A stretch of DNA of 64,000 nucleotides from JAHTBL01 sp038532735 (GTDB lineage: Bacteria > Pseudomonadota > Alphaproteobacteria > Rhodobacterales > Rhodobacteraceae), in the NCBI GenBank assembly GCA_038532735.1, contig JBCBAC010000001.1:496001-560000 (forward strand). The letters are read 5' to 3'. Shown one piece after another: positions 25,661 through 35,600 of the stretch; positions within the stretch are counted from its first letter, which is position 1, and each line of letters opens with the position of its first letter. The translations under genes and the position numbers were made by a program. The notes beneath the pieces are model-generated. The model ran no database searches, was not told the DNA's origin, and saw nothing but the letters and a program-made list of their open reading frames with translations.

Positions 25661-26275
25661 CTAAAACTCGACCCCGATCTGCGCCTTGATCCCGGATCGG
25701 AACGGGTGCTTGACCAGCTCCATTTCGGTCACCAGATCGGCGATCTCGATCAGCTCTTCTTTTGCATTGCGCCCGGTCAAAATGACATGGGTCATATGCG
25801 GCTTTTCGGTCGCGAGGAATTCGACCACCTCGTTGATATCAATATAGTCGTAACGCAGGGCGATATTGATCTCGTCCAGCAGAACCATCTTGTGGCGCTC
25901 GTCGCGGATTAAGTCCTTGGCCTTCGTCCATGCGGCCTGCGCCATTTCGGTATCGCGGGCTTTATCCTGGGTCTCCCAGGTGAAGCCTTCGCCCATTGTG
26001 TGGAACGAGCACACATCCTCGAACTTCCCAAGGATCAGGTCGCGTTCGCCTGTGCTCATCCCGCCTTTGATGAACTGCACCACAGCACATTTCATGTCAT
26101 GGGCGATGCAACGGAAGATCATTCCGAATGCGGCCGAGCTTTTGCCTTTCCCTTTACCAGTGTGGACGATCACAAGACCTTTCTCATCCGTCTTTGTCGC
26201 CATGATCTTGTCGCGCGCGGCCTTCTTCTTGGCCATTTTCATGGAGTGACGTTCCAGGTCTGCATCATCGGTCAT
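25661..26275 (-). CDS. cobO: Cob(I)yrinic acid a,c-diamide adenosyltransferase
   Basis: Transfers the adenosyl group of ATP to the cobalt of cob(I)yrinic acid a,c-diamide, giving the upper ligand of coenzyme B12. 204 residues of the CobA/CobO/BtuR P-loop type: VIVHTGKGKGKSSAAFGMI near residue 35, QFIKGGMSTGERDLI, LLDEINIALRYDYID and VILTGRNAKEEL. Last gene of the reverse riboswitch operon; its ATG overlaps the cobN stop by 4 nt. The lysine-rich first 25 residues are normal for the alphaproteobacterial form. Confidence 0.96.
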   Translation of the reverse strand: MTDDADLERHSMKMAKKKAARDKIMATKTDEKGLVIVHTGKGKGKSSAAFGMIFRCIAHDMKCAVVQFIKGGMSTGERDLILGKFEDVCSFHTMGEGFTWETQDKARDTEMAQAAWTKAKDLIRDERHKMVLLDEINIALRYDYIDINEVVEFLATEKPHMTHVILTGRNAKEELIEIADLVTEMELVKHPFRSGIKAQIGVEF

Positions 26276-29200
26276 GTTTGGGCCTCCTTGAGGATAGGGT
26301 TCATCGGTTTCGCGCCCTTTGCAAGGGCCGCGATCCGGGCGCGGGCAGAGTTGGAGCGCGGCGTCCAGAGCCCGCGATCAATGGCTTCGGCCAAGCGCTC
26401 GGCGATCTCTTTCAGGGCGGGGGCGTTGACCTCTTCGATGAAGTCGCGCGTGGTGTCATCAGCCAGAAACGCCTCTTCCACCAGATCGAAATGGTGGTGC
26501 TTGACGGCTCCGGTCGTGGCGGCGAATGCGAAGAGGTAATCGACTGTCGCCGCCATCTCGAACGCGCCTTTATAGCCGTGGCGCTTTACGCCTTCGATCC
26601 ATTTCGGGTTCACCACGCGAGAGCGCACGACGCGCCCGATTTCCTCTTCAAGCGTGCGGATCACAGGGCGTTCCGGGCGCGAGTGATCATTATGGTAAAC
26701 GGGGCGATCCTGCCCTTGCAGCGTTGCGACTGCCGCCGCAGCTCCACCTTCGAATTGGTAGTAATCGTCGCTATCCAGGAGGTCATGCTCGCGGTTGTCC
26801 TGGTTCTGAACAATCGCCTCGACCTGACCCAGCCGCGCCTCGAACGCCTCGCGCGCACGGTCGCCTGGGCTGTCTTTGCCGTAAGCGTAGCTGCCCCATT
26901 CCAGATAGGCCTCCGCCAGATCGGATTTGTCGCCCCAAAGCCGCTCGTCGATCATCGCTTGCAGGCCCGCGCCATAGGCGCCGGGCTTCGAGCCGAAGAC
27001 GCGATGTGGCGCACCACCTGCCCCACGCGCGGGGTTCAGATCGGCGAGTTCGTCCATTTCCATCACTGCGCGAGCAGCGCTGTCGACCAGCGCCATTTGC
27101 TGCGGGAAAGCGTCCCGGAAAAAGCCCGACACGCGCAAAGTCACATCGACGCGGGGGCGGCCCAGAACACTTTGCGGCAGAACCTCAAACCCGGTCACAC
27201 GCCGGTTCGCGCTGTCCCATTTCGGCTTCACACCCATCAGCGCCAAGCATTGGGCGATATCGTCGCCGCCTGTGCGCATATTCGCTGTGCCCCAAGCCGT
27301 CAGCAGCATCGCGCGCGGCCAATCGCCATGGGTTTGCAAGTGTTTCTCGATCAAAAGGTTCGCGGATTTCCACCCCAAGGCCCACGCGGTTGGGGTCGGC
27401 ACCGCGCGGCTGTCGACCGAGTAGAAGTTGCGCCCTGTCGGCAGCACATCCAGCCGCCCGCGCGTCGGAGCGCCGGAGGGGGCGGGCGCTACGAAGCGGC
27501 CATCCAGCGCGTTAAGCAAGCCCTGACCTTCCGCGGTACCACAGGCTGCAACCGTCGGGGCAACGACGTTCTTCGCATGTTCCAGAACTGCATTTGAGGC
27601 AGGGCCGGGGGCGTTCTGCCCTTCCAACAGAGCCGCGCAGAAAAGCTCCAACCGCTCAACCGTGTCCCCGGTTGAGCGCCAGCTGTCGTCGCTGATTTTC
27701 GCAAGCGCATCTGGTCGCGGTCCATCCCAAGGCGCAGCCATCTCGCAGTCGAGAGGATCAAACCCCAGCCCCAAGTCATCGGCCAAAGCGCGGATGATAG
27801 ACGCGTCCGCGCCGGACCCATCCCCACGCGGCACCCGCAGCAAGGCCTGTACCAAATCGCGCTGCAACCGGCCTTCGGGCGATTGACCGAACACATGCAA
27901 CCCGTCCCGGATTTGCGCCTCTTTCAGTTCGCAGAGATAAGCGTCGAGCTTCGCCAGATCAGCCTCTTCATCGCCGCCGCTCATACCGACATCGGCGGCC
28001 AGCCCCGTCACGTCTGACAGTGACAGGATCTCACGGCGAAGATGTTCGATCCGGCGGGGATCGACGCCTGCTGCCTCATAGTACTCGTCCACCAGAGCTT
28101 CGAGATCGCGGAGTGGTCCATAGCTTTCAGCCCGCGTCAGGGGCGGGGTCAGGTGGTCGATGATCACAGCTTGCGCGCGGCGCTTGGCTTGCGTGCCCTC
28201 GCCGGGATCGTTGACGATAAACGGATAGACATGAGGCATTGGGCCGAGCACGGCTTCCGGTAAGCAAGTCTCTGACAGTGCAATAGATTTCCCGGGTAGC
28301 CACTCAAGGTTGCCATGCTTGCCCATATGCACAATCGCATCCGCGCCATACGCTTCGCGAAGCCAGATATAGAAAGCCAGATAGTTATGAGGCGGCACCA
28401 GATCGGGCGAGTGATACGTGTCCGTCGGATCAATGTTATAGCCGCGTGCAGGCTGGATACCGACGACGGCGTTTCCGAACTTCAGCACACTCAGCTTGAA
28501 GCCGGTGCCATCGAAAAACGGGTCATCCCCTGGCGCGCCCCAGCGGTCGGTGATGCGCGATTTGACGTCCCAAGGCAGCGCGTCGAATGCAGCTTTGTAG
28601 GCTTCCAGTGACAGCGTAACGCCGCCGGATTTCGACGCGCGATCCGTGAGCCAGTTTGTCGGCCCCGCCATCACCTGTTCCATCAAAGCCGCGCTGTCTG
28701 CAGGCGCATCCGAGACGTGATACCCGGCGTCTCGTAGCAGCTCCAGCACATACACTGTGGCCGCGGGTGTGTCCAAGCCCACGCCGTTGGCAAGGCGCCC
28801 GTCCTTGTTGGGGTAGTTCGCCAAGACCAGTGCGACTTTCCGGTTTGATGTCGCTTTCCCGCGCAAGTCTGCCCAGCGTTTCGTCAACGCCGCGACGAAG
28901 GCAATCCGGTCGCCGCGCGCGCGGTAGGTGGCGATGGGGCACTCGGTCGCCTCATCGAAAAACGCCTCCCCTTTGAAGCTGACCGCGCGGGTCAGGACGC
29001 GACCATCGACTTCGGGCAGGGCCACGTTCATAGCGATATCGCGGGCAGAGAGGCCGGTCAGGCCTTCGTCCCAAGCCGCCTCAGACGAGCCGGAGAACAC
29101 GACTTGAAAGACGGGCGCGCTTTGCCCTGCTTCCATCACCAGCGGGTTCGCGGGGCCGTCGTCCTCATGGGGCGAGCCCACCGCGAAGCTGGTGCAGTTG

Positions 29201-29985
29201 AGGATCACCGAGGGAGGGGCGGCCTCGAACAAGCGTTCCAAAGTCGCGACACTCACCGGGTCCTTCAAGGATGCCACAAAGATCGGCAGCGGGTTCAAGC
29301 CTTCCCGCAGGAGCGCTTTCACCAGCCGGTTCACCGGGTTCAGCCCCGCGCCCTGCACCAACGCGCGGTAGAAGATCAAGGGCACCACTGGCGCGCCCTC
29401 GGTCCATGCGTCTTGCGCTGCGCTCAGGTCCGATACGCCTGCGCCGGGCCAGTACACACCTGCGCGCAGCAACGGCGCGGCGGCTATCGGGGCCTCGCCG
29501 CCGTTCAGCATCCACTTGGTGTAGTGCAGGAAATTGGCGGCATTCTCCGGTCCCCCCTCGACCAGATACGCCCAGAGCGCGTCGTAGTCAGCGCCGGAAA
29601 CCGTCGAGAGCTCCCGCAACCCCGGATCAGGTTTGTCATCGCCGGGCAGCAGGGCCAAGGGCACGCCTGCTTCATGCAGATGCGCTGCGTATTGCTCCAC
29701 CCCATAACGCCAATAGCCCGCGCCACCCAAGGCGCGCACGATGACCAAACGGGATTTCACCGCGCAGGCTTCGATATGCAGATCGACCGACATCGGGTGC
29801 TGAAGATGCATCATGGAGGCCAACCGTAAGGTCGGTGCGCCCTCCATCTCTGAGCGCGCTTCGGACAACGCCGCCAACTCGGTATCGGCTGCCGAAATAA
29901 CAACAATATCCGCAGGCGTCTGCTCTAGATCAACCGGTTCTGATCCATCATCAATCGCACCTGGAGTGGCAGCAAGCAAATGCAT
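26272..29985 (-). CDS. cobN: Cobaltochelatase subunit CobN
   Basis: Large (1237 residues) substrate-binding subunit of the aerobic ATP-dependent cobalt chelatase, which inserts Co2+ into hydrogenobyrinic acid a,c-diamide together with CobS and CobT. Family motifs visible include the long BchH/CobN domain with VALVLANYPNKDGRLANGVG, HMGKHGNLEWLPGK and the C-terminal DYLFAFAATTGAVKHHHFD. It starts right after the GNAT stop (TAGATG) with AAAAGG upstream. cobS and cobT are not in the window. Confidence 0.96.
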   Translation of the reverse strand: MHLLAATPGAIDDGSEPVDLEQTPADIVVISAADTELAALSEARSEMEGAPTLRLASMMHLQHPMSVDLHIEACAVKSRLVIVRALGGAGYWRYGVEQYAAHLHEAGVPLALLPGDDKPDPGLRELSTVSGADYDALWAYLVEGGPENAANFLHYTKWMLNGGEAPIAAAPLLRAGVYWPGAGVSDLSAAQDAWTEGAPVVPLIFYRALVQGAGLNPVNRLVKALLREGLNPLPIFVASLKDPVSVATLERLFEAAPPSVILNCTSFAVGSPHEDDGPANPLVMEAGQSAPVFQVVFSGSSEAAWDEGLTGLSARDIAMNVALPEVDGRVLTRAVSFKGEAFFDEATECPIATYRARGDRIAFVAALTKRWADLRGKATSNRKVALVLANYPNKDGRLANGVGLDTPAATVYVLELLRDAGYHVSDAPADSAALMEQVMAGPTNWLTDRASKSGGVTLSLEAYKAAFDALPWDVKSRITDRWGAPGDDPFFDGTGFKLSVLKFGNAVVGIQPARGYNIDPTDTYHSPDLVPPHNYLAFYIWLREAYGADAIVHMGKHGNLEWLPGKSIALSETCLPEAVLGPMPHVYPFIVNDPGEGTQAKRRAQAVIIDHLTPPLTRAESYGPLRDLEALVDEYYEAAGVDPRRIEHLRREILSLSDVTGLAADVGMSGGDEEADLAKLDAYLCELKEAQIRDGLHVFGQSPEGRLQRDLVQALLRVPRGDGSGADASIIRALADDLGLGFDPLDCEMAAPWDGPRPDALAKISDDSWRSTGDTVERLELFCAALLEGQNAPGPASNAVLEHAKNVVAPTVAACGTAEGQGLLNALDGRFVAPAPSGAPTRGRLDVLPTGRNFYSVDSRAVPTPTAWALGWKSANLLIEKHLQTHGDWPRAMLLTAWGTANMRTGGDDIAQCLALMGVKPKWDSANRRVTGFEVLPQSVLGRPRVDVTLRVSGFFRDAFPQQMALVDSAARAVMEMDELADLNPARGAGGAPHRVFGSKPGAYGAGLQAMIDERLWGDKSDLAEAYLEWGSYAYGKDSPGDRAREAFEARLGQVEAIVQNQDNREHDLLDSDDYYQFEGGAAAAVATLQGQDRPVYHNDHSRPERPVIRTLEEEIGRVVRSRVVNPKWIEGVKRHGYKGAFEMAATVDYLFAFAATTGAVKHHHFDLVEEAFLADDTTRDFIEEVNAPALKEIAERLAEAIDRGLWTPRSNSARARIAALAKGAKPMNPILKEAQT

Positions 29986-30435
29986 CTAAAGCGCCTTTTC
30001 CATGAAGGTGCTCGCCTCCGCCTCTTCATAGTCGCCAAACGGGCCGCGCCGTGTGTAGCCGATCCGCTCGTAAAGCGCGCAGGCTGCGGCCAGAAGATCG
30101 CCCGTCTCCAACCGCACCAGCTTATGACCAGCCTCGACAGCCTCTGCCTCCAGATGCGCCATCAGCTTGCGCCCCAACCCGGTGCCTTGCGCCTCTGGCC
30201 GGACGAAAAGCCGCTTCACCTCAACATAGTCGCCCATATCCGCCGCCGCGACGCACCCCATCGGAACCCCACTCACATCGCGCGCCACATAAAACCGCAC
30301 GTTTGGCTCTGCCAATTCCTGCGGCGAATAAGCGAAGCATTCATCTGGCGTGTAGACCGCCCGCAACGCCGCTTCGGAGCCTTCGATCAGCCCCAAAGCA
30401 TCCTCTGTCAGCGGGTTTTCGATGGCGATCTTCAT
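29986..30435 (-). CDS. GNAT family N-acetyltransferase within the cob operon
   Basis: 149-residue GNAT-fold protein with the acetyl-CoA pyrophosphate loop RPEAQGTGLGRKLMAHLEAE (motif A) and the late ALYERIGYTRRGPFGDY segment typical of small metabolite acetyltransferases. Substrate unknown. It sits between cobW and cobN, overlapping the cobW stop by 4 nt and abutting the cobN start, so it is expressed as an integral member of the B12-controlled operon. A role in cobalamin metabolism is an inference from location only. Confidence 0.9.
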   Translation of the reverse strand: MKIAIENPLTEDALGLIEGSEAALRAVYTPDECFAYSPQELAEPNVRFYVARDVSGVPMGCVAAADMGDYVEVKRLFVRPEAQGTGLGRKLMAHLEAEAVEAGHKLVRLETGDLLAAACALYERIGYTRRGPFGDYEEAEASTFMEKAL

Positions 30436-31505
30436 GCAGCCAAAGCCGCCTCAATCGCTGCACGATCCAGACCGGATTGTCCGATCACGACAAGCCGCGT
30501 CTCACGCGGAGCAGTGCCAAAAGGCTGATCGAAATAGCTGTCCACGCGCGGCCCAACGGCCTGAACGGTCAGCCGCATCGGCTTGCCTTCGACGGCGACA
30601 AAGCCCTTCAGGCGCAGGATATCATGCGCCCGGATCACGTCTGCGATCTGCTCTGCAAAGGCTTTCGGGTCTGTGACCTCAGAACGCGTCACGACGAAGC
30701 TTTCGAACTCGTCATGACCGTGCTCATGTTCATGGTCGTGATGGTGATCGTCCTGATGATGGTCGTCATCGTGATGGTGGTGGTGATGAACCTCGTGACG
30801 GCTCTCCAGATCGCCCTCGGCGCCCACGCCTTGCCCCAGCAGAACGTCCACCGGCATCCGCCCCATCGCGGTTTTCACGACTTGCACGCCGTCACGCGCC
30901 TCGCCCTTCAGTTTGCCGACCAGAGCGCTCGCCTCGTCCTCGCCGAGCAAGTCCGACTTGTTCACCACGATCATGTCCGCACAGGCGACCTGATCCTCGA
31001 ACAGCTCCGATAAAGGTGTCTCGTGATCTAGGTTCTCATCCATCGCCCGCTGCGCGTCCACGGCCGCGACGTTGTGGGCAAAGCGCCCCTCAGTCACTGC
31101 CTTGCCGTCGACCACAGTGACCACGCCATCAACTGTCACCTTCGTCGAAATCCCCGGCCAATTGAACGCCCGCACCAAAGGCTGCGGCAGCGCCAAGCCA
31201 GAGGTCTCGATCACGATATGATCGGGCGGTGTCTCCCGATCTAGTAGCTTCTCCATCGTCGGGATGAAGTCATCGGCCACGGTGCAGCAGATGCAGCCAT
31301 TCGACAGCTCCATCACGTCATCCTCGCTGCAGGTCTCATCCCCGCAGCCTTTCAGGATGTCGCCATCGACCCCAAGATCGCCAAATTCGTTGATAATCAG
31401 GGCAATGCGCTTGCCCTCGGCGTTCTCCAGCATGTGCCGGATCAGTGTCGTCTTGCCCGCGCCCAGAAAGCCGGTCACGACGGTTGCAGGTATTTTCCCA
31501 GCCAT
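30432..31505 (-). CDS. cobW: CobW, GTP-dependent metallochaperone for cobalamin synthesis
   Basis: 357-residue G3E P-loop GTPase thought to deliver Co2+ to the CobNST chelatase. Visible are Walker A GFLGAGKTT, the metal-binding CxCC motif in NGCICCTV, VIETSGLALPQPLV, NKSDLL and a C-terminal CobW_C domain. A long His/Asp/Glu-rich loop near residues 240-275 could hold extra metal. The start is taken at MAGKIPATVV (ATG 31505), since the upstream in-frame residues are not conserved-looking. Second gene after the riboswitch. Confidence 0.94.
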   Translation of the reverse strand: MAGKIPATVVTGFLGAGKTTLIRHMLENAEGKRIALIINEFGDLGVDGDILKGCGDETCSEDDVMELSNGCICCTVADDFIPTMEKLLDRETPPDHIVIETSGLALPQPLVRAFNWPGISTKVTVDGVVTVVDGKAVTEGRFAHNVAAVDAQRAMDENLDHETPLSELFEDQVACADMIVVNKSDLLGEDEASALVGKLKGEARDGVQVVKTAMGRMPVDVLLGQGVGAEGDLESRHEVHHHHHHDDDHHQDDHHHDHEHEHGHDEFESFVVTRSEVTDPKAFAEQIADVIRAHDILRLKGFVAVEGKPMRLTVQAVGPRVDSYFDQPFGTAPRETRLVVIGQSGLDRAAIEAALAA

Positions 31506-31570
31506 TTCATTCCCCAAAAGAGAGCAGTTGCAGAGCGCGGGGCTAGACGCATCCAGCCCCGCAAATCCGT

Positions 31571-32260
31571 TCAACGTATCGCGTACTCAGCCGCATGAAG
31601 CCGCGGCGTCACTAGGCCAGAGCCTTCCAGCCCGCGCAGTGCTTGCGCACCAGCCAGCACCGCCAGATCGACAATTGGCTCAAGCAGCAGGATCAGCATG
31701 TAGGCGGCACCGAAGGTCAGCACGTTCGTCAGGTTTTCCGCCCCGAAGCCAGAGCCATAGAGCGCCCAGAACGCCACCCAAGCGACGACACCGCCCTGGT
31801 AGGCAGCAGACAATTTCAGCGCCTGCATATAGGTCAGATCGACATAGGGCGTGTGCGGCGCGATGATCCGCTTTGCCAGCATATGTATGCCGAAAAGCGG
31901 CACCAGAAGGGTGGTCACGTTCATCGCGTATTGCGGCAGATCGGCGGGTGCGAAGAAAAGCCCCTGCGCCAGAAGCCCAAGCGCCAATCCAATTGCGGCG
32001 GGTGCTGTGCCAATGATCAGCAGCAGCGTCGTGCCAAGGATGAAATGCACCTCTGACACGCCGACGGCAAAGGTCGGCAGCACTTCAAAGAAGAAGAATA
32101 CAGCCACAGTCGCGATGGCTGCGCGCGCGACGAGGGATAGGACGCCCTTCTCGACAAGGCTCTCCCAGATCAGTTTTGAGGAATAGGCCACAGCCCCTGC
32201 GGCGGTTACGTAGCTCAAAGCAAGTTTGGCGCCGGTCACGACGCCTGGTTCGATATGCAT
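31571..32260 (-). CDS. cbiM: CbiM-like cobalt transport permease
   Basis: 229-residue membrane protein with about seven hydrophobic helices. It starts MHIEPGVV; in CbiM proteins the N-terminal Met-His contributes to the cobalt site, and the VGVSEVHFILGTTLLL and PAAIGLALGLLAQGLFF segments match the family. The ATG at 32260 lies just after the B12 riboswitch and has GGAG upstream. No CbiN, CbiQ or CbiO (ECF module) gene is nearby, so either it uses a distant energy module or it works alone. First gene of the operon. Confidence 0.88.
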   Translation of the reverse strand: MHIEPGVVTGAKLALSYVTAAGAVAYSSKLIWESLVEKGVLSLVARAAIATVAVFFFFEVLPTFAVGVSEVHFILGTTLLLIIGTAPAAIGLALGLLAQGLFFAPADLPQYAMNVTTLLVPLFGIHMLAKRIIAPHTPYVDLTYMQALKLSAAYQGGVVAWVAFWALYGSGFGAENLTNVLTFGAAYMLILLLEPIVDLAVLAGAQALRGLEGSGLVTPRLHAAEYAIR

Positions 32261-32267
32261 AGTCTTT

Positions 32268-32291
32268 CTCCATCCTGTCACACCCGACAGG
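32268..32291 (-). promoter_or_regulatory. Expression-platform hairpin and Shine-Dalgarno of cbiM
   Basis: On the reverse strand a 6-bp hairpin CCTGTC/GACAGG (32274-32291) lies immediately before the cbiM Shine-Dalgarno GGAG (32271-32268). Its location between aptamer and start codon suggests translational control. The pairing with the aptamer has not been modelled. Confidence 0.5.
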
Positions 32292-32301
32292 TCAGGGGTT
32301 A

Positions 32302-32468
32302 CTGTTATGCAAGGCTGGTCTCCTGGCTCGCGGGTCTGGGTATCAAGGCCGCCTTCCCGGATCGCTCCAGTGGCGTTGTGGCCTGACACTCTCCGCTTAC
32401 AGTCGCGGGGGCGGCTTCGGCTTTGCGTCCCGATTGGGTCACGCGCACCGTATTCCCATTTGATCCCC
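32302..32468 (-). promoter_or_regulatory. Cobalamin riboswitch
   Basis: On the reverse strand the conserved cobalamin-aptamer blocks occur in order: GGGAATACGGTG (near 32455), GCCGCCCCCGCGACTGTAAG (around 32395-32415), GCCACTGG then GGGAAGGC (32350-32374) and the B12 box AGCCAGGAGACCAGCCTTGC (32308-32327). It lies 40-210 nt upstream of cbiM. Established behaviour of the class is repression of downstream genes when adenosylcobalamin is abundant, here affecting cbiM-cobW-GNAT-cobN-cobO. Confidence 0.95.
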
Positions 32469-32470
32469 GA

Positions 32471-32698
32471 CGCTGTGCGCCATGGGGAACCGTGCCCGCT
32501 CTTAGTGCGCGCGCGGTTGCGGGCGGTCAAGAACGATTCCGTCGCATATCCCGCATTTCGCGACGATGCAGCGTGAGGGTCTTCAATATCTTGGGGATAA
32601 GTCCGCGCATTTCCCCATATGCTGCGTGTGAGATGTTGACTCAAAGCGACACTGTGCCGTCAACTTACATCTCAAACGGAATCACCAAGGACAGCGCC
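32471..32698. other. Divergent upstream region of cbiM operon and smc
   Basis: Non-coding stretch between the riboswitch and the smc start; it must hold both promoters. An in-frame open stretch here (from 32423) is not smc protein. I could not identify convincing -35/-10 pairs. The smc Shine-Dalgarno AAGGA is at 32688-32692. Confidence 0.5.
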
Positions 32699-35600
32699 TT
32701 GCGTTTCACCCGCCTGCGTCTCAACGGCTTCAAAAGCTTCGTCGACCCGACCGATCTTGTGATCGCGGACGGTCTGACCGGCGTTGTCGGGCCGAACGGG
32801 TGTGGCAAGTCCAATCTGCTCGAGGCGCTCCGTTGGGTGATGGGCGAGAACCGCCCCACGGCCATGCGCGGCGGCGGTATGGAAGACGTGATCTTCGCGG
32901 GCGCTGCCACGCGCCCCGCCCGCAATTTTGCCGAAGTCTCCATCCATATCGACAACTCCGACCGCCTTGCGCCCTCGGGCTTCAATGACAGCGATGTGCT
33001 TGAGGTCGTCCGCCGGATCACGCGGGACATCGGCTCCGCCTATAAGGCAAATACAAAGGACATCCGCGCTCGCGATGTGCAGATGCTGTTCGCGGATGCG
33101 TCCACTGGCGCACATTCGCCCGCACTTGTCCGGCAGGGTCAAATTTCGGAACTGATCAACGCCAAGCCCAAAGCCCGCCGCCGTATTCTGGAAGAGGCCG
33201 CCGGCATCTCTGGCCTCTACCAGCGCCGCCATGAAGCTGAGTTGAAGCTCAAAGGCGCGGAAACGAACCTCGCCCGCGTCGATGACGTCATCGAACAACT
33301 CGCCAACCAACTCGCCGCCCTCGCCCGTCAGGCCCGCCAAGCCGCCCGCTACCGCGAGATCGGCACCGATCTGCGCCGTGCCGAAGGGCTGTTGCTTTAC
33401 CGTCGCTGGCGCGAGGCGGACGAGGCGCGTGCCGCTGCTCAATCCACCTTGACCGAGCGCACCAAGGAAGCCGCCCAAGCCGAGACGGCCGCGCGCGAAG
33501 CCGCGAAACTGCGACAGCGCGCTGAAGACGTCCTGCCGCCCCTGCGAGAGGAGGAAGCGATCGCCGCCGCCGTCCTGCAGCGCCTGCAAGTCCAGCGCGA
33601 TACGCTCAACGATCAGGAAAGCCGCGCGTTGCAGACGATTGAAACGCTGCAGAACCGCATTGCCCAACTGACCCAGGATATCGAGCGCGAAAGCAGCCTG
33701 AACAAGGATGCTGGCGAGACGATTGAGCGCCTGGAATGGGAAGCCAGCGAAATCGCAAAGGCCTCTGAGGGGCATGAGGATCGCTTGACCGCCGCCAATG
33801 CAGAGGCCAGCGAAGGGGCGCAAGTGTTGCAACAGCGCGAGGCCGATCTGAGCCAACTGACCGAAGACGTCGCCCGCCTTGCCGCGCGGCATCAATCCGC
33901 GCAGCGTCTGCTGGACGACAGCAAGAAAACACTCGAAAAGAACGAATTTGAGGCTCAAAAAGCAAAAGAAGCGCTTTCGCAATCGCAGCAAGCCCTGAGC
34001 AAAGCGGAGGCTGATTTCGCCACTGCCGAGACGGCTGAGAAAGCCGCAACAGACGCCGCTCATGCCGCTGAGAAAGCGCTCGCCGATGCCGAAGCCGCCC
34101 GCGCCGACACGCAAGCGCGAGAGGCTGATGCCCGCGCGCTGCGTTCCGAAGCCGAAGGCGAAGCGAACGCCTTGCGCGCCGAAGTCGCGGCGCTTGCGAA
34201 GCTCGTTGACCGTGACACTGCTGAAGGCGGTCAAGTGCTCGACAGTATCCGCGTCGAGCCGGGGTTCGAGAAAGCGCTCGGCGCGGCCCTTGCCGACGAT
34301 CTGCGCGCACCTGAAGTGGGTGATGACGCGGCCTCCGGCTGGACAACATTGCCCGGTTACGGCACGTCGCAACCGCTCCCCGATGGCGTCACGTCGCTCA
34401 ACAATCACGTCACCGCGCCCATCGTCTTGGGTCGCCGCATCAGCCAGATCGGCCTTGTCGATGCGAGCGACGCACCGCGTCTGCAAGCCGACCTGAAACC
34501 GGGGCAACGCCTTGTGTCTCTCGAAGGAGACCTATGGCGCTGGGATGGGTTCCGCGCCGGGGCCGAAGATGCACCCTCCGCTGCCGCACTGCGTTTGCAA
34601 CAACTCAACCGTCTGGTCGAACTCAAACGCGATTTGGAAGAGGCCGCCGCGAAAGCCGATGGCGCGCAACGCGCCCACGAAATGTTGTCGGCGCAACTCG
34701 CCGACCAAACCCGCGCCGACCAAGACGCTCGCCAAGCCCGACGCGCCGCCGATGCTGCCGTCACCGACGCCTCCCGCGCCCTTTCGCGGGCAGAAGCGGA
34801 CAAGTCCCTCGCCGCCGGCAAACTGGAGTCGCTCTCCCTCGCGCTGACCCGCTTTGAGGAAGAGGCGATGGGCGCCCGCACACGGTTGGCCGAGGCCGAA
34901 GCAGGGTTGGGTGATCTGGAAGACCTCGATGCTGCCCGCGCCCGCGTTGAAGATATCAAGATGACGGTTGAAGCCGCGCGCATGACCATGATGGCGCGCC
35001 GCTCTGCCCATGATGAGTTGCGCCGTGAAGGCGAAGCCCGGTTGAAACGCAGTCAGGAAATTACGAAAGAAATCAGTGGCTGGAAGCACCGTCTGGAAAC
35101 CGCCGAAAAGCGGATCGGCGAGTTGAAGGAGCGCAAGGAAACCTCTCAAGAAGAGCTGACAATCGCGCAGGCCGCTCCATCAGAAATTGCCGCGAAGCGC
35201 GAAGAGCTGGCTGACGCGATCCGCGAGGCCGAAGCCCGCCGCGCCAAGGCCGCCGACACGCTCTCCGAAGCCGAAGGCGCTTTGCGCGAAGCCGTCGCAG
35301 GAGAACGCGATGCCGAGCGCACCGCGTCAGAGGCCCGCGAAGCCCGCGCCCGTTCTGAGGCCCGCGCCGACGCTGCGAAAGAAACCGTTGCCTATGCCTC
35401 CGAGCGCATCTCAGAAGAGATGGACAACACGCCAGAGCAGCTTTTGGAAACGCTCGATGCAGACCCCGAAAAGATGCCTGCCGCCGAGGCGATTGAGAAC
35501 GACGTAAACCGTCTCAAACGTCAGCGCGACGCCCTTGGTGCAGTGAACCTGCGCGCCGAAGAAGACGCCAAGGAAGTGCAGGAAGAGCATGATGCGTTGG

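Noticed and set aside
32423..32698. N-terminal extension of smc
   Set aside because: Residues before the TTG at 32699 do not match SMC proteins and overlap the antisense riboswitch region.
32672..34507. 611-codon open frame antisense to smc
   Set aside because: It mirrors the coiled-coil codon bias of smc (GC-rich third positions) and has no family resemblance or Shine-Dalgarno; smc itself is certain.
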